A DNA stretch of 64,000 bases from CAG-791 sp963655255. GTDB taxonomy: Bacteria; Bacillota; Clostridia; Lachnospirales; Lachnospiraceae. Below, piece by piece: positions 43,055 through 51,897 of this stretch. The notes beneath the pieces are model-generated. The model saw nothing but the letters and a program-made list of their open reading frames with translations, did no database searches and was not told where the DNA came from. The stretch spans positions 1 through 64,000 of the forward strand of contig CAVKEB010000004.1 in assembly GCA_963655255.1 (NCBI GenBank), written 5' to 3'. Position numbers and translations under genes: made by a program. The first letter of the stretch is position 1, and the number at the start of each line of letters is the position of its first letter.

Positions 43055-43993
43055 TCAGGAAAGTGCCGCGCGAAGGTCTTCAATCATATCCACGGTCGCC
43101 GCTCTTGCCGCATCCGCAAAGCCTTCTTCGCCGAAGTGGGAATACCTGTCCTTCTTATAGGCCGCAATGATTCCGCGGGAGGAATTGACGATCGCTCCGT
43201 TTCCGTTCTTGTCGAAAAATCCGGACAGATCCTTCGCGGTGGCTCCCTGTGCCCCATACCCGGGTGCCAGAATGAAGGTATGCGGCATCAGCTCGCGCAG
43301 AACCTTCGCCTGCTCCGGATAAGTGGCTCCGACCACGGCTCCGACATTGCTGTACTCACCGTCCATCGACTGCTCGCCCCACTCGCGGACCTTCTCACCG
43401 ACCACCTCGTACATGTGACGGCCGTCCTCTGTCTTAATGTCCTGAAATTCTCCGCTGGAGGGATTGGAAGTCTTCACCAGAACAAAAATTCCCTTGTCCT
43501 CCTGATTGCAAACATCCACGAACGGCTTGATGCCGTCGGTTCCCAGATACGGGTTCACCGTAGCGAAATCCTCATAAAACGCCCGGATCCGGTGTCCGCC
43601 GATCTCCACTCTCCCCAGATGAGCTCTGGCATATGCCTCCGAGGTGGAACCGATGTCGCCTCTCTTGACATCACCGATGACAATCAGTCCCTTCTCCTGG
43701 CAGTAGCGCACCGTCTTCCAGTAAGCCATCATGCCCGGAATTCCGAACTGCTCATACATCGCGATCTGCGGCTTCACGGCCGGAATCAGATCCGCAACCG
43801 CATCCACAATCTCCTTGTTGAAGCGCCAGACTGCCTCCGCCGCCGCACTCAGATCCTCATCGTACGCCGTCTCATCCACATGACGGGCCGCATCCTTGAC
43901 CAGCTGCTCCGGAATGAAGCTCATCTGCGGATCCAGTCCAACGACCACCGGTGCATTTTTCTCCCGGATTTTTGCAATCAGTTTTGAAATCAT
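43055..43993 (-). CDS. pyrF: Orotidine 5'-phosphate decarboxylase, type 2
   Basis: A 312-aa decarboxylase of the longer type 2 family, making UMP. Seen are PVVVGLDPQMSFIPEQ, GLIVIGDVKRGDIGSTSEAYA (the catalytic Asp-Lys-Asp region), and FILAPGYGAQGATAKDL. AAAGGAAAAC precedes the ATG at 43993. Thirty-seven open codons upstream run through a hairpin module and are excluded. Confidence 0.96.
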   Translation of the reverse strand: MISKLIAKIREKNAPVVVGLDPQMSFIPEQLVKDAARHVDETAYDEDLSAAAEAVWRFNKEIVDAVADLIPAVKPQIAMYEQFGIPGMMAYWKTVRYCQEKGLIVIGDVKRGDIGSTSEAYARAHLGRVEIGGHRIRAFYEDFATVNPYLGTDGIKPFVDVCNQEDKGIFVLVKTSNPSSGEFQDIKTEDGRHMYEVVGEKVREWGEQSMDGEYSNVGAVVGATYPEQAKVLRELMPHTFILAPGYGAQGATAKDLSGFFDKNGNGAIVNSSRGIIAAYKKDRYSHFGEEGFADAARAATVDMIEDLRAALS

Positions 43994-44024
43994 TGTTTTC
44001 CTTTCGTGCCTGCTCTGAACAGGA

Positions 44025-44096
44025 GGAAGTGCCATCAGGCACTTCCGAGTGTGTCGGTTGCAGTATAACGCAGAATTTGTCTCCTGCGCAACCGAC
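44025..44096 (-). repeat. Hairpin modules before pyrF
   Basis: GGAAGTGCC-ATCA-GGCACTTCC (44025-44046) has the recurrent ATCA loop. It is followed by GTCGGTTGC (44053-44061) pairing with GCAACCGAC (44088-44096) around a 26-nt loop. The second hairpin lies 8 nt beyond the stop codon of the EamA-TPR gene and could terminate it. Confidence 0.8.
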
Positions 44097-44103
44097 GAAA
44101 TCA

Positions 44104-46071
44104 TTATCTTGTACTCAGGAAGATCTCTTCCCGCTTGGCCTTCTCATCGCCGGGATAAGATTTCAGATAGGTTTCCATCAGCGTCTGCGCCTGATCAAAC
44201 TCTCCCAGATGCTCGTATGCCACGATTTCATTGAAGGACAGGCTCTGCAGGCACTCTGTTCCACCGAGCTTCTTTCCCTCCTGGAAGGCATCCAGCGCCG
44301 ACTCGTAATCCTCCATTTTCATGCAGCAGAGTCCCAGCTGATTATAGACCTCCGGATGCGTCGTATCCGAAGACAGGAAGGTCTTGTATACGTTGGTGGC
44401 GTAGTTGTAATCTCCCAGAGCCTCGTAGGTTCTTCCGAGCATCAGGACCACCTTTTCATCCGTATTGTTCTGAAGCTGCTCCAGATTGGTTCGCGCCGTA
44501 TCGTAATCTCCGACATAATATGCAATCCGTCCGCGGTCATAGCCGCTCATGCTGTCCGAATTCCGATCCAGGGCATCCTGCAGATATTTTTTCCCTTCTT
44601 CCTCATAGCCGCTGCGGGCCATGGCGGAATAGATCGAGAGCAGGCGGTCATAGTTCGAAGGCTCCAGCGAGATCGCTTTTGAAAAATCCTTCTGCATCCC
44701 GTCGGTATCGCCCATCTGCATTTTCACCCCGCCGCGAAGCTCCAGTGCGCCCGCATCCTTCGGGCGCAGAACGACAATCGCATCGTAGACCTCCAGCGCC
44801 GACTCATAGTCTCCGAGCTTGTCGTAGCAGGATCCCAGATAGTAGTTGATGTCATAATCACTGTCCGACGGAAGGATTCCCGATTCCGAAAGTGCCGTCT
44901 CAAACGCACCGGCAGCTTTCTTATAATCTCCAAGTCCCATCAGGGCAATGCCCAGACACCGGTAATTCTCGCCATCCGTATTTCCCGCGTCAATCTGCTG
45001 CTGATAGAAATCGGCCGCCTCCTGATAGGAACCCGCGTCCAGAAGCTTGTTCCCCTGCGTCTTATCGCTCCCGGCATCCACACCGGGTGCCGACCCGCAG
45101 CCGCCCAGGATAAGAACGGAAAGAAGACACATCAGAAGCGTTGTCTTCTTCACCGGCAGCTGAACAAGCACAATGGCCGACGCCATCAGTACGCAGCCGA
45201 CAAGCTCCCGTCCCGACAGGGTCTGATGCAGGATCAGGAATGCCGATACCGCACTGATCACCGATTCCAGAGACATAATCAGCGATGCGATTGCAGGATC
45301 CGCTCCCTTCTGCCCGACAATCTGCAGTGTATAGGCGATTCCGCTGGAGAAAATTCCCGCATAGAACAGCGCCAGAATGGAGCCCGCAGATACGCCGGCA
45401 AGAGACAGTTCCCCCTGCAGCGCCGCCAGAACCGTTCCGATGATGCCGGCCGTCAGGAACTGCATGCAGGACAATTCCACCCCGTCTGTCCGTTCCACAA
45501 AATGGTCAATGCTCATGATCTGCACCGAGAACATCAGGGCACAGCCGATCAGGATCAACTCCCACCGCCCGATTCCGAAGGATTCTCCCGGCTTCATGCA
45601 CAGGAAATAGAGTCCGGCCGCCGAGATTGCCGCCGCAATCCAGACTCTTGCCTTGCTCCTTCTGGTAAAAAGAAAAGAGAGCATAGGCACAATGATGATA
45701 TACAGCGCCGTGAGAAATCCTGCCTTTCCGACCGGAACATACGGAATGGCCGCCTGCTGCAGCCAGGACGCCGTCACAAGGGCAATTCCGCAGACGATTC
45801 CGCCCTTGACGGACTGACGGTGATCCACTGCCTTCACGTTCCGGTCTCCCTGCCGGATCCGTTTCCTGCGCAGCTTCTCCCGGACGATCACCAGCGGGAG
45901 CAGAACCGCAAAACCCATCAGGAACCGGAGTCCTACGAACGTGATCGCATTGATCTCATCGCTTCCGATTCTCTGGGCCACGAAGGCGGTTCCCCAGATC
46001 AGTGCGCCCAGAAAACAGCTGACTGCATTGCGAAACGGCATCTTTCCCGCTGATGTCTGTTTTTCTTCCAT
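44104..46071 (-). CDS. Fusion of an EamA/DMT transporter and a TPR lipoprotein
   Basis: A 655-aa product. Residues 15-303 form a ten-helix EamA drug/metabolite transporter (SCFLGALIWGTAFVAQRIGS; second repeat from about 170). Residues 307-325 then look exactly like a lipoprotein signal peptide: VKKTTLLMCLLSVLILGGC, with the lipobox cysteine at 325. Residues 335-655 are TPR repeats (for example DYESALEVYDAIVVLRPKDA and DYNYATNVYKTFL). The frame is continuous. V307 is a GTG, so an internal start at 45153 is possible, but no Shine-Dalgarno is seen. Either a fused protein, a cleaved polyprotein, or two genes whose stop was lost. Confidence 0.85.
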   Translation of the reverse strand: MEEKQTSAGKMPFRNAVSCFLGALIWGTAFVAQRIGSDEINAITFVGLRFLMGFAVLLPLVIVREKLRRKRIRQGDRNVKAVDHRQSVKGGIVCGIALVTASWLQQAAIPYVPVGKAGFLTALYIIIVPMLSFLFTRRSKARVWIAAAISAAGLYFLCMKPGESFGIGRWELILIGCALMFSVQIMSIDHFVERTDGVELSCMQFLTAGIIGTVLAALQGELSLAGVSAGSILALFYAGIFSSGIAYTLQIVGQKGADPAIASLIMSLESVISAVSAFLILHQTLSGRELVGCVLMASAIVLVQLPVKKTTLLMCLLSVLILGGCGSAPGVDAGSDKTQGNKLLDAGSYQEAADFYQQQIDAGNTDGENYRCLGIALMGLGDYKKAAGAFETALSESGILPSDSDYDINYYLGSCYDKLGDYESALEVYDAIVVLRPKDAGALELRGGVKMQMGDTDGMQKDFSKAISLEPSNYDRLLSIYSAMARSGYEEEGKKYLQDALDRNSDSMSGYDRGRIAYYVGDYDTARTNLEQLQNNTDEKVVLMLGRTYEALGDYNYATNVYKTFLSSDTTHPEVYNQLGLCCMKMEDYESALDAFQEGKKLGGTECLQSLSFNEIVAYEHLGEFDQAQTLMETYLKSYPGDEKAKREEIFLSTR

Positions 46072-46126
46072 GCTGAAATGTTTCCTTCCTTCTTTTCTCT
46101 TGTCCTGCGGCAGCCTCTCAGCCTTT

Positions 46127-46363
46127 TCAGCTCTCTTCGAATTCCACGTTGACGTAGAAGCCCCGCTCGTTCTCCTCCACCGACTTCACGACGCCCTCCC
46201 GGGCCTTCAGCCGCTTCGTGAACGGAATGTTGCCGCTCATCGCAAGCGAGGGATTGATCGTGTAGTAATAATTACTCGGAAGAAGTCCCTCTGAAACAGT
46301 CACCTTCTGGCCTTCCTTCAGAAGTCCCGGGCGTTCCATCTTAAATTCCATTTCACGTTTCAT
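46127..46363 (-). CDS. Conserved hypothetical protein, 78 aa
   Basis: A small protein beginning MKREMEFKMERPGLLKEGQK with NYYYTINPSLAMSGNIPFTK in the middle and a beta-rich end (GVVKSVEENERGFYVNVEFEE). It looks like a small barrel domain. AGAGGAG lies upstream of ATG 46363; the open frame further up is not supported. It is 55 bp upstream of the EamA-TPR fusion on the same strand. I do not recognise a family. Confidence 0.65.
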   Translation of the reverse strand: MKREMEFKMERPGLLKEGQKVTVSEGLLPSNYYYTINPSLAMSGNIPFTKRLKAREGVVKSVEENERGFYVNVEFEES

Positions 46364-46539
46364 CTTCTCTCGCTCCTCTCTGACTGGATGTTGTCCCGAT
46401 TCTTTCTTTCCTCTGTCAGCAAACTCAAAGGCGCAGCAGAGCGGTCTGACATGAAAGTCAATTCCCACATTCTCCGCATGTCCGGATGTTCTCTTGTCGG
46501 TCACCGCATCTCTGCTCTCCTGCCGCAGGGGATATGACA

Positions 46540-46566
46540 AAGCGCACCGCAGAAGCGGTGCGCCTT
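46540..46566 (-). terminator. Hairpin after the zinc-ribbon/TPR gene
   Basis: GCGCACCGC-AGAA-GCGGTGCGC (46542-46563), flanked by AAA and CTTT. On the minus strand it is followed by only three Ts, so it is a weak terminator or a hairpin module. The rest of the 46364-46636 gap shows nothing clear. Confidence 0.5.
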
Positions 46567-46636
46567 TCTACTCTGAATCCTGTCCCGACAGAAGTCTTCC
46601 GGTCCGGCAGTGCTGTTCTCCGGCAATACCTGCCAA

Positions 46637-48562
46637 TCAGTCGGCATTTCCGGCGGCATCTGCCGCATCCGCTGCTCCCGCAGCCGCACCTGCCGTGTTC
46701 GAATTGTCTGCAGTTCCCGCAGCGGTCTGCGCGTTCGTTGTCGTGCTCCCTGCCGTGCCTGCGGCCGTCTGTGCATCCGCTTTCGTAGTGCCTGCTGCAT
46801 CCTGTGAGCCGGTATTCGTCGATACATCGGGAAGCTGCGCCAGCAGTGCGTTTGCCTTTGTCGTGTATTCCGAATTCGGGCTGGTCTTCGCCAGATTCGC
46901 GATGACCTCCTTCGCCTTCGTAATGTACTCCTCCGGCGAAGCCGTGTCGGTACTCTCTGAAGAAGTACTGCCGTCCGCCGCACTCTCTGAGGACGCTGTG
47001 CCGGACGAACTGCCCTCTGCAGCATCGCTCTGTGAGGAGCCGCTGCCCGCAGAATTGTCCTTCGTATCATCACTCTTCGAAGAGGTGTCCTCCAATGTGC
47101 CATTCTGCGCAGCCAGATACAGCTGATAATAGGAATCCGCCAGATAATACTGCCGCATCGGCCAGGTCTGCCCGAGCTTGTCCGAATCCTCGAACTTATT
47201 CGCCGTCTCCAGATCCTGCGCCGCGGTCTCATAATCCGGTTTGGAGGCCTCATAGGCCGCAATGCCCGAGTCCGCATACGACTGCAGAATCTGCGCGCGA
47301 AGGAGCGGGTACAGATCCCCGTACAGCTTCGTGAACGCATCCGACATGTTGTCCGAAGCCGTCTCCGGATCAATCTTGCCGAGTACCTCTGCGGCATCCT
47401 TGACCTTGACGGAATCTTCAATATAGAGGGCTGCGCTTTCCATCAGGAGATTTGCCTTGTCCGACGATCCTCCCTCTGCTTCGGCCTTGGCCTGCTCATC
47501 CTGCAGCGTCTTCAGGTCCGCATTCAGTGTGTCCACCTGACTCTGCAGATCGGTGATCTGCGAATCCTTGCTGTCCGACTGCGATGAAATCTCCCGGATC
47601 TGCTGCTGTGCATCCGTCCGGATGGACTGGATTCTCGTCGGCATGATAAGAAATGCCACCAGTGCCGCACCGACAATCAGTCCGATGGCTCCGCCGTAAA
47701 TCCAGGACGGAACCCCAAAGCCGTCCACGCCCGGATTTCTCGCATTGACCGGCTGAATGATGGTCTCATTGTCCGCCGTGTACTTGATGACGCTCCCGAC
47801 CTTCGGTTTCTTTGGCTTGCCGTTTCTGCCGCCGCTCTGCCGGGGTTCCCCGCCGGTTCCGACCGTCTTGACCGTCCGGACATTGGCTTTCCGCATCACA
47901 TCCTGCGAACCGGCCTGACCGGTTCCCTCCGGTTGAAGCTTCGAGAGAACCTCCTGCCGGTAGCGGAGCGTCGTCGTATTGTTCACATCCAGAAGAAGGC
48001 ACCGCTGCAGTTCCCGGTCCGCCCGCTTATACTGCTTGTTCTCAATGTAGAGCAGGGCGAGAAGCTGCCTTGCCCGCAGGTAGTGCGGATTCACCGACAG
48101 AACCTTTTTCAGCTGCAGCACCGCGACATCCAGATTATCCGTATAGCAGCACTCCAGCGCATGGTTGTACCGCTCAATCGAGCTGTCGAGATTCTCCATG
48201 GTCTGCTTGCTCGCCTGAACCTGAGCCAGATACTCCGCCCCAAGATTCTGCTTGCGGTGAAGCCTCTCATCATTGATGTTCTTGGAAATCACCCATTCCG
48301 AGAGCGCCGCCACCGTCTCGCCGATCTCATAGTAAATCAGTCCCAGAAGATTTCTGGCATCCAGATTGTCCTTGTTGTACCACAGACTGTTCTTCAGAGA
48401 GAGAATCGCGCCGGACAGATCCCGCACCTGTGCCTTCTGCAGACCGTCGTTGTACAGATAGTTCGACGTATATATGATTTTCTTATAAGTGCCTACATCC
48501 GCTCCGCAGTTCGGACAATGATCCGTCTTGTTGAGCTCGCAGCCGCATTTGTAGCAATACAT
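46637..48562 (-). CDS. Zinc-ribbon, TPR, single-pass membrane protein
   Basis: A 641-aa protein. A zinc ribbon at residues 3-19 (CYKCGCELNKTDHCPNC) is followed by TPR-like repeats (about 30-210), a basic linker (about 222-256), and one transmembrane helix (287-307). Outside lie a coiled coil (about 311-365) and a second helical repeat region (about 375-490). A Ser/Asp/Gly linker, a further helical segment with TPR-like text (PEEYITKAKEVIANLAKTSP), and a long Ala/Thr/Gly low-complexity tail complete it. The zinc ribbon and first TPR should be cytoplasmic. AAGGA inside the end of the upstream gene serves as Shine-Dalgarno. Function unknown; perhaps a scaffold sensing the envelope. Confidence 0.8.
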   Translation of the reverse strand: MYCYKCGCELNKTDHCPNCGADVGTYKKIIYTSNYLYNDGLQKAQVRDLSGAILSLKNSLWYNKDNLDARNLLGLIYYEIGETVAALSEWVISKNINDERLHRKQNLGAEYLAQVQASKQTMENLDSSIERYNHALECCYTDNLDVAVLQLKKVLSVNPHYLRARQLLALLYIENKQYKRADRELQRCLLLDVNNTTTLRYRQEVLSKLQPEGTGQAGSQDVMRKANVRTVKTVGTGGEPRQSGGRNGKPKKPKVGSVIKYTADNETIIQPVNARNPGVDGFGVPSWIYGGAIGLIVGAALVAFLIMPTRIQSIRTDAQQQIREISSQSDSKDSQITDLQSQVDTLNADLKTLQDEQAKAEAEGGSSDKANLLMESAALYIEDSVKVKDAAEVLGKIDPETASDNMSDAFTKLYGDLYPLLRAQILQSYADSGIAAYEASKPDYETAAQDLETANKFEDSDKLGQTWPMRQYYLADSYYQLYLAAQNGTLEDTSSKSDDTKDNSAGSGSSQSDAAEGSSSGTASSESAADGSTSSESTDTASPEEYITKAKEVIANLAKTSPNSEYTTKANALLAQLPDVSTNTGSQDAAGTTKADAQTAAGTAGSTTTNAQTAAGTADNSNTAGAAAGAADAADAAGNAD

Positions 48563-48565
48563 CGA

Positions 48566-48742
48566 TTACATCGTCCTTGTGTTGTGTGCCGGAGAACTCT
48601 CCGCTCCGTAAACGCCGTCCTTGGTCATTTTCAGCATTACGTCAACCATGTCCTTCATGTCCTGGTTGTAAATGGCGTTTTCCACATCGCTGATTTCAAG
48701 ACTGGGATGAAATTTTTTGATCTCTTCATCAAAATTGATCAT
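48566..48742 (-). CDS. 58-aa conserved small protein
   Basis: A small acidic protein starting MINFDEEIKKFHPSLEIS and containing VENAIYNQDMKDMVDVML, one or two amphipathic helices. CAGGA lies 9 nt upstream of its ATG. It ends 3 bp before the start of the zinc-ribbon/TPR protein, whose Shine-Dalgarno lies within it, so the two are translationally coupled and probably act together. Similar short proteins occur in clostridia but I know no function. Confidence 0.7.
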   Translation of the reverse strand: MINFDEEIKKFHPSLEISDVENAIYNQDMKDMVDVMLKMTKDGVYGAESSPAHNTRTM

Positions 48743-48873
48743 AGCTGCATTCCTGTGCCGTTGTCGGCTTTCTGTTTGGTTTCCTTACCGGTCCGCAACA
48801 ACTCCGCACGCCGATCTCGATCATGAATATGCCCGCAGGCCATTCATTCCTGAAACCAGTATATCCGGAACCG

Positions 48874-51543
48874 TTACAGATTTTTCATCTGCTGCAGCAT
48901 CGCATTCACCGACTCATACTGCAGGCGGTAATTCTGCTGCTTCTCTTTCTCTTCGTCAATCTTCGCCTGCGGCGCCTTGGCAAGGAACCGTTCGTTGGAG
49001 AGCATCTTCTCCGAGCGCTTCAGCTCGCCGTCAAGACGTGCCAGCTCCTTCTGAAGGCGCTCAATTTCCGCGCCGATGTCCATCAGATCCTGCATCGGAA
49101 CGAAGAAGGTCGCAAACGGCTCGATGACGGACACCGCTCCGTCCGGAATTCCGGTCTGATCTTTCTGCAGAACCACCTCGTTCGCATAGGCCAGTGTCTC
49201 GAAGAAGAGCTGATCTTTGCGGAAGACCTCCAGCGTCTTGTCACTGTCGGAAACCACATAGACCTTGGACTTGCGGGAAGGCGCCACGTTCCGGTCACTG
49301 CGCATCTTGCGGATGCCGGAAACCGCGTCCTTGATCATCTCAATGTCCTTCTCCTGCTCCGGGAAGTTGAAGTCATCTCTCCACTTCGGCCAGGAGGAGA
49401 TCATGATCGAGGGCTCCTTCGTCTGGATGGTGGTGAAAATCTCCTCGGTAATAAACGGCATGAACGGGTGAAGGAGCTTGAGTCCTCCGATCAGAACCGT
49501 CTGAAGCGTCCAAAGAGTCGCTTCCTTGCTGACCGCGTCATCGGTGCGGTAGAGCCTGGGCTTTACCATCTCGATGTACCAGTCGCAGAACTCGCCCCAG
49601 ATGAAGTCATACACCTTCTGAACTGCGATGCCGAGTTCGAACTTCTCCATGTTCTCGGTGACATCCTTCACCACATGATTGAACTTCGACAGGATCCACT
49701 GATCCTCCGGCTGCAGGCCTTCGGGCATCACCTGTGCATCCGCTTCCTTTCCGTCCTCCATGTTCATCATGATGAAACGGGAAGCGTTCCAGACCTTGTT
49801 GGCAAAATTCCGGCTGTTCTCCACACGCTCAATGTAGAAGCGCATGTCGTTTCCGGGAGCATTGCCGGTAATCAGCGTCAGACGCAACGCGTCCGCGCCG
49901 TATTTGTCAATGATTTCCAGCGGGTCAATGCCGTTGCCGAGGGACTTCGACATCTTGCGTCCCTGCGAGTCACGGACCAGTCCGTGGAACAGAACGGTCT
50001 TGAACGGGCGTTCGCCCATCTGCTCATAGCCGGAGAAGATCATCCGGATGACCCAGAAGAAAATAATATCGTAGCCGGTAACCAGGACATCCGTCGGATA
50101 GAAATACTTCAGATCCTCGGTCTGTTCCGGCCAGCCGAGCGTTTCAAACGGCCACAGTGCCGAAGAGAACCACGTATCCAGCGTATCCGGGTCCTGATGA
50201 AGATGCGTGCTGCCGCACTTCGGGCACTTCTCAGGTGCCTTCGATGCCACGATGGTCTCACCGCAGTCATCGCAGTACCATGCCGGGATCCGGTGTCCCC
50301 ACCAGAGCTGGCGTGAGATGCACCAGTCCTTGATGTTGTTCGTCCAGTTGAAGTAGGTCTTCTCCATGCTCTTCGGAATGAGCTGGATGTCCCCATTCTC
50401 CACGGCCTTGATGGCAGGCTTGATGAGCTCATCCATCTTGACGAACCACTGCTCCTTCACCATCGGCTCCACCGTGGTGCCGCACCGGTCATGGGTTCCG
50501 ACGTTGTGCGTCAGATCCTCGATGCCGACAAGAAGGCCCATCTCATCCAGTTCCTTCACGATGGCATCTCTTGCCGCATAGCGGTCCATTCCCTGATATT
50601 TGCCGCCGTTCTCATTGATGGTGGCATCGTCGTTCAGGATGTTGATGATCGGCAGATTGTGGCGCTTGCCGACCTCAAAGTCGTTCGGGTCATGCGCAGG
50701 CGTAATCTTTACCACGCCGGTTCCCTCCTCGGGATCTGCGTGTTCATCACCGACAATCGGAATCGGGCGGTTCATAATCGGGAGCATGACCTGTCTTCCG
50801 ATGAGGTCCTTATAGCGGGGATCCTCCGGATTGACGGCAACGGCGGTATCGCCGAGCATGGTCTCCGGACGGGTGGTCGCGAACTCCAGGAAGTGCGTGG
50901 TGCTGACGCTGCCGTCCTCCTCGATCAGCGGATACTTGATGTGCCAGAAATGGCTCTGCTGCTCCTTATATTCCACCTCGGCATCCGAAATGGAGGTCTG
51001 GCAGACCGGGCACCAGTTGACAATGCGGTTGCCCTTGTAAATCCAGCCCTTCTCGTGCATCTTCACAAAGGTCTCGGTGACGGCCCGGTTGCAGCCCTCA
51101 TCCATGGTGAAGCGCTCGCGGTCCCAGTCACAGGAGGAGCCGAGCTTCTTCAGCTGCTTCACGATGCGGTGGCCATACTCCTCGCGCCACTCCCAGCATT
51201 TCTTGAGGAATCCCTCACGGCCCAGATCCGCCTTGGTGATGCCCTGCTTCTTCAGTTCATTGATGACCTTGACCTCGGTTGCGATGGAGGCATGATCCGT
51301 TCCGGGCTGCCAGAGGGCATTGTACCCCTGCATCCTCTTGAAGCGGATGATGATGTCCTGCATGGTCTCATCCAGTGCATGTCCCATGTGGAGCTGGCCG
51401 GTGATATTCGGCGGTGGAATCACGATGGTAAACGGAAGCTTCGAATGATCCACCTCCGCATGAAAATACTTCTTCTCTTCCCAGTTCTCGTAGATCCGGT
51501 CCTCAATGGACTGCGGATCGTAGGTCTTTGATAATTCCTTCAT
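48874..51543 (-). CDS. valS: Valyl-tRNA synthetase
   Basis: An 889-aa class I synthetase charging tRNA-Val. It has the HIGH box in PPNITGQLHMGHALDE (about 45-60), the editing domain (TTRPETMLGDTAVAVNPED), and the KMSKS loop GRKMSKSLGNGIDPLE (about 525). A tryptophan-rich WISRQLWWGHRIPAW-like segment (CISRQLWWGHRIPAWYCDDC) with a zinc-type CX2C pair (CPKCGSTH) and a C-terminal coiled coil (ELARLDGELKRSEKMLSNER) complete it. GAGGAC lies upstream. It follows the carrier protein gene by 17 bp, so it may be co-transcribed with the adenylation cluster. No T-box leader is present. Confidence 0.97.
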   Translation of the reverse strand: MKELSKTYDPQSIEDRIYENWEEKKYFHAEVDHSKLPFTIVIPPPNITGQLHMGHALDETMQDIIIRFKRMQGYNALWQPGTDHASIATEVKVINELKKQGITKADLGREGFLKKCWEWREEYGHRIVKQLKKLGSSCDWDRERFTMDEGCNRAVTETFVKMHEKGWIYKGNRIVNWCPVCQTSISDAEVEYKEQQSHFWHIKYPLIEEDGSVSTTHFLEFATTRPETMLGDTAVAVNPEDPRYKDLIGRQVMLPIMNRPIPIVGDEHADPEEGTGVVKITPAHDPNDFEVGKRHNLPIINILNDDATINENGGKYQGMDRYAARDAIVKELDEMGLLVGIEDLTHNVGTHDRCGTTVEPMVKEQWFVKMDELIKPAIKAVENGDIQLIPKSMEKTYFNWTNNIKDWCISRQLWWGHRIPAWYCDDCGETIVASKAPEKCPKCGSTHLHQDPDTLDTWFSSALWPFETLGWPEQTEDLKYFYPTDVLVTGYDIIFFWVIRMIFSGYEQMGERPFKTVLFHGLVRDSQGRKMSKSLGNGIDPLEIIDKYGADALRLTLITGNAPGNDMRFYIERVENSRNFANKVWNASRFIMMNMEDGKEADAQVMPEGLQPEDQWILSKFNHVVKDVTENMEKFELGIAVQKVYDFIWGEFCDWYIEMVKPRLYRTDDAVSKEATLWTLQTVLIGGLKLLHPFMPFITEEIFTTIQTKEPSIMISSWPKWRDDFNFPEQEKDIEMIKDAVSGIRKMRSDRNVAPSRKSKVYVVSDSDKTLEVFRKDQLFFETLAYANEVVLQKDQTGIPDGAVSVIEPFATFFVPMQDLMDIGAEIERLQKELARLDGELKRSEKMLSNERFLAKAPQAKIDEEKEKQQNYRLQYESVNAMLQQMKNL

Positions 51544-51560
51544 AATTAGTTGTCCTCTTG

Positions 51561-51794
51561 TTATGCTTCCTGAAGCCGCTGCACCATCTCATACAGTGCC
51601 TTCGCGCTGTTGAAATTCTTCGGTACGATTTCGCCCGCGGGGATCGAAATATCATACTCGTCGTTGAGTGCACTGATAATCTGCAGAATGTCGAAGGAAT
51701 CCAGAATTCCGTCATCGATCAGCGTGGTGCAGTGCTCAAAATCCACGTCATCCTTGATGTCCTGCAAAAGTTCAATCAGCTCTTCCATATTCAT
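51561..51794 (-). CDS. Acyl/aminoacyl carrier protein (DltC-like)
   Basis: A 77-aa four-helix carrier protein. The phosphopantetheine serine is in DDGILDSFDILQIISAL, with DSF in place of the common DSL. Helix composition resembles D-alanyl carrier proteins. The start is either ATG 51794 or 51788; AGGAAAGG is better placed for the second. It lies 103 bp after the PLP decarboxylase and 17 bp before valS. It is expected to be loaded by the adenylation enzyme encoded upstream in the operon. Confidence 0.9.
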   Translation of the reverse strand: MNMEELIELLQDIKDDVDFEHCTTLIDDGILDSFDILQIISALNDEYDISIPAGEIVPKNFNSAKALYEMVQRLQEA

Positions 51795-51897
51795 CCTTTC
51801 CTGCCGCAGCCTTCCGCGGCATTTCCAAGAGGGGCCGTCTTCCTGGAGATTTCCGCGTCTTTGCCGCGTTGTCCTTCTCTCACACCGGCCTTTTCCC

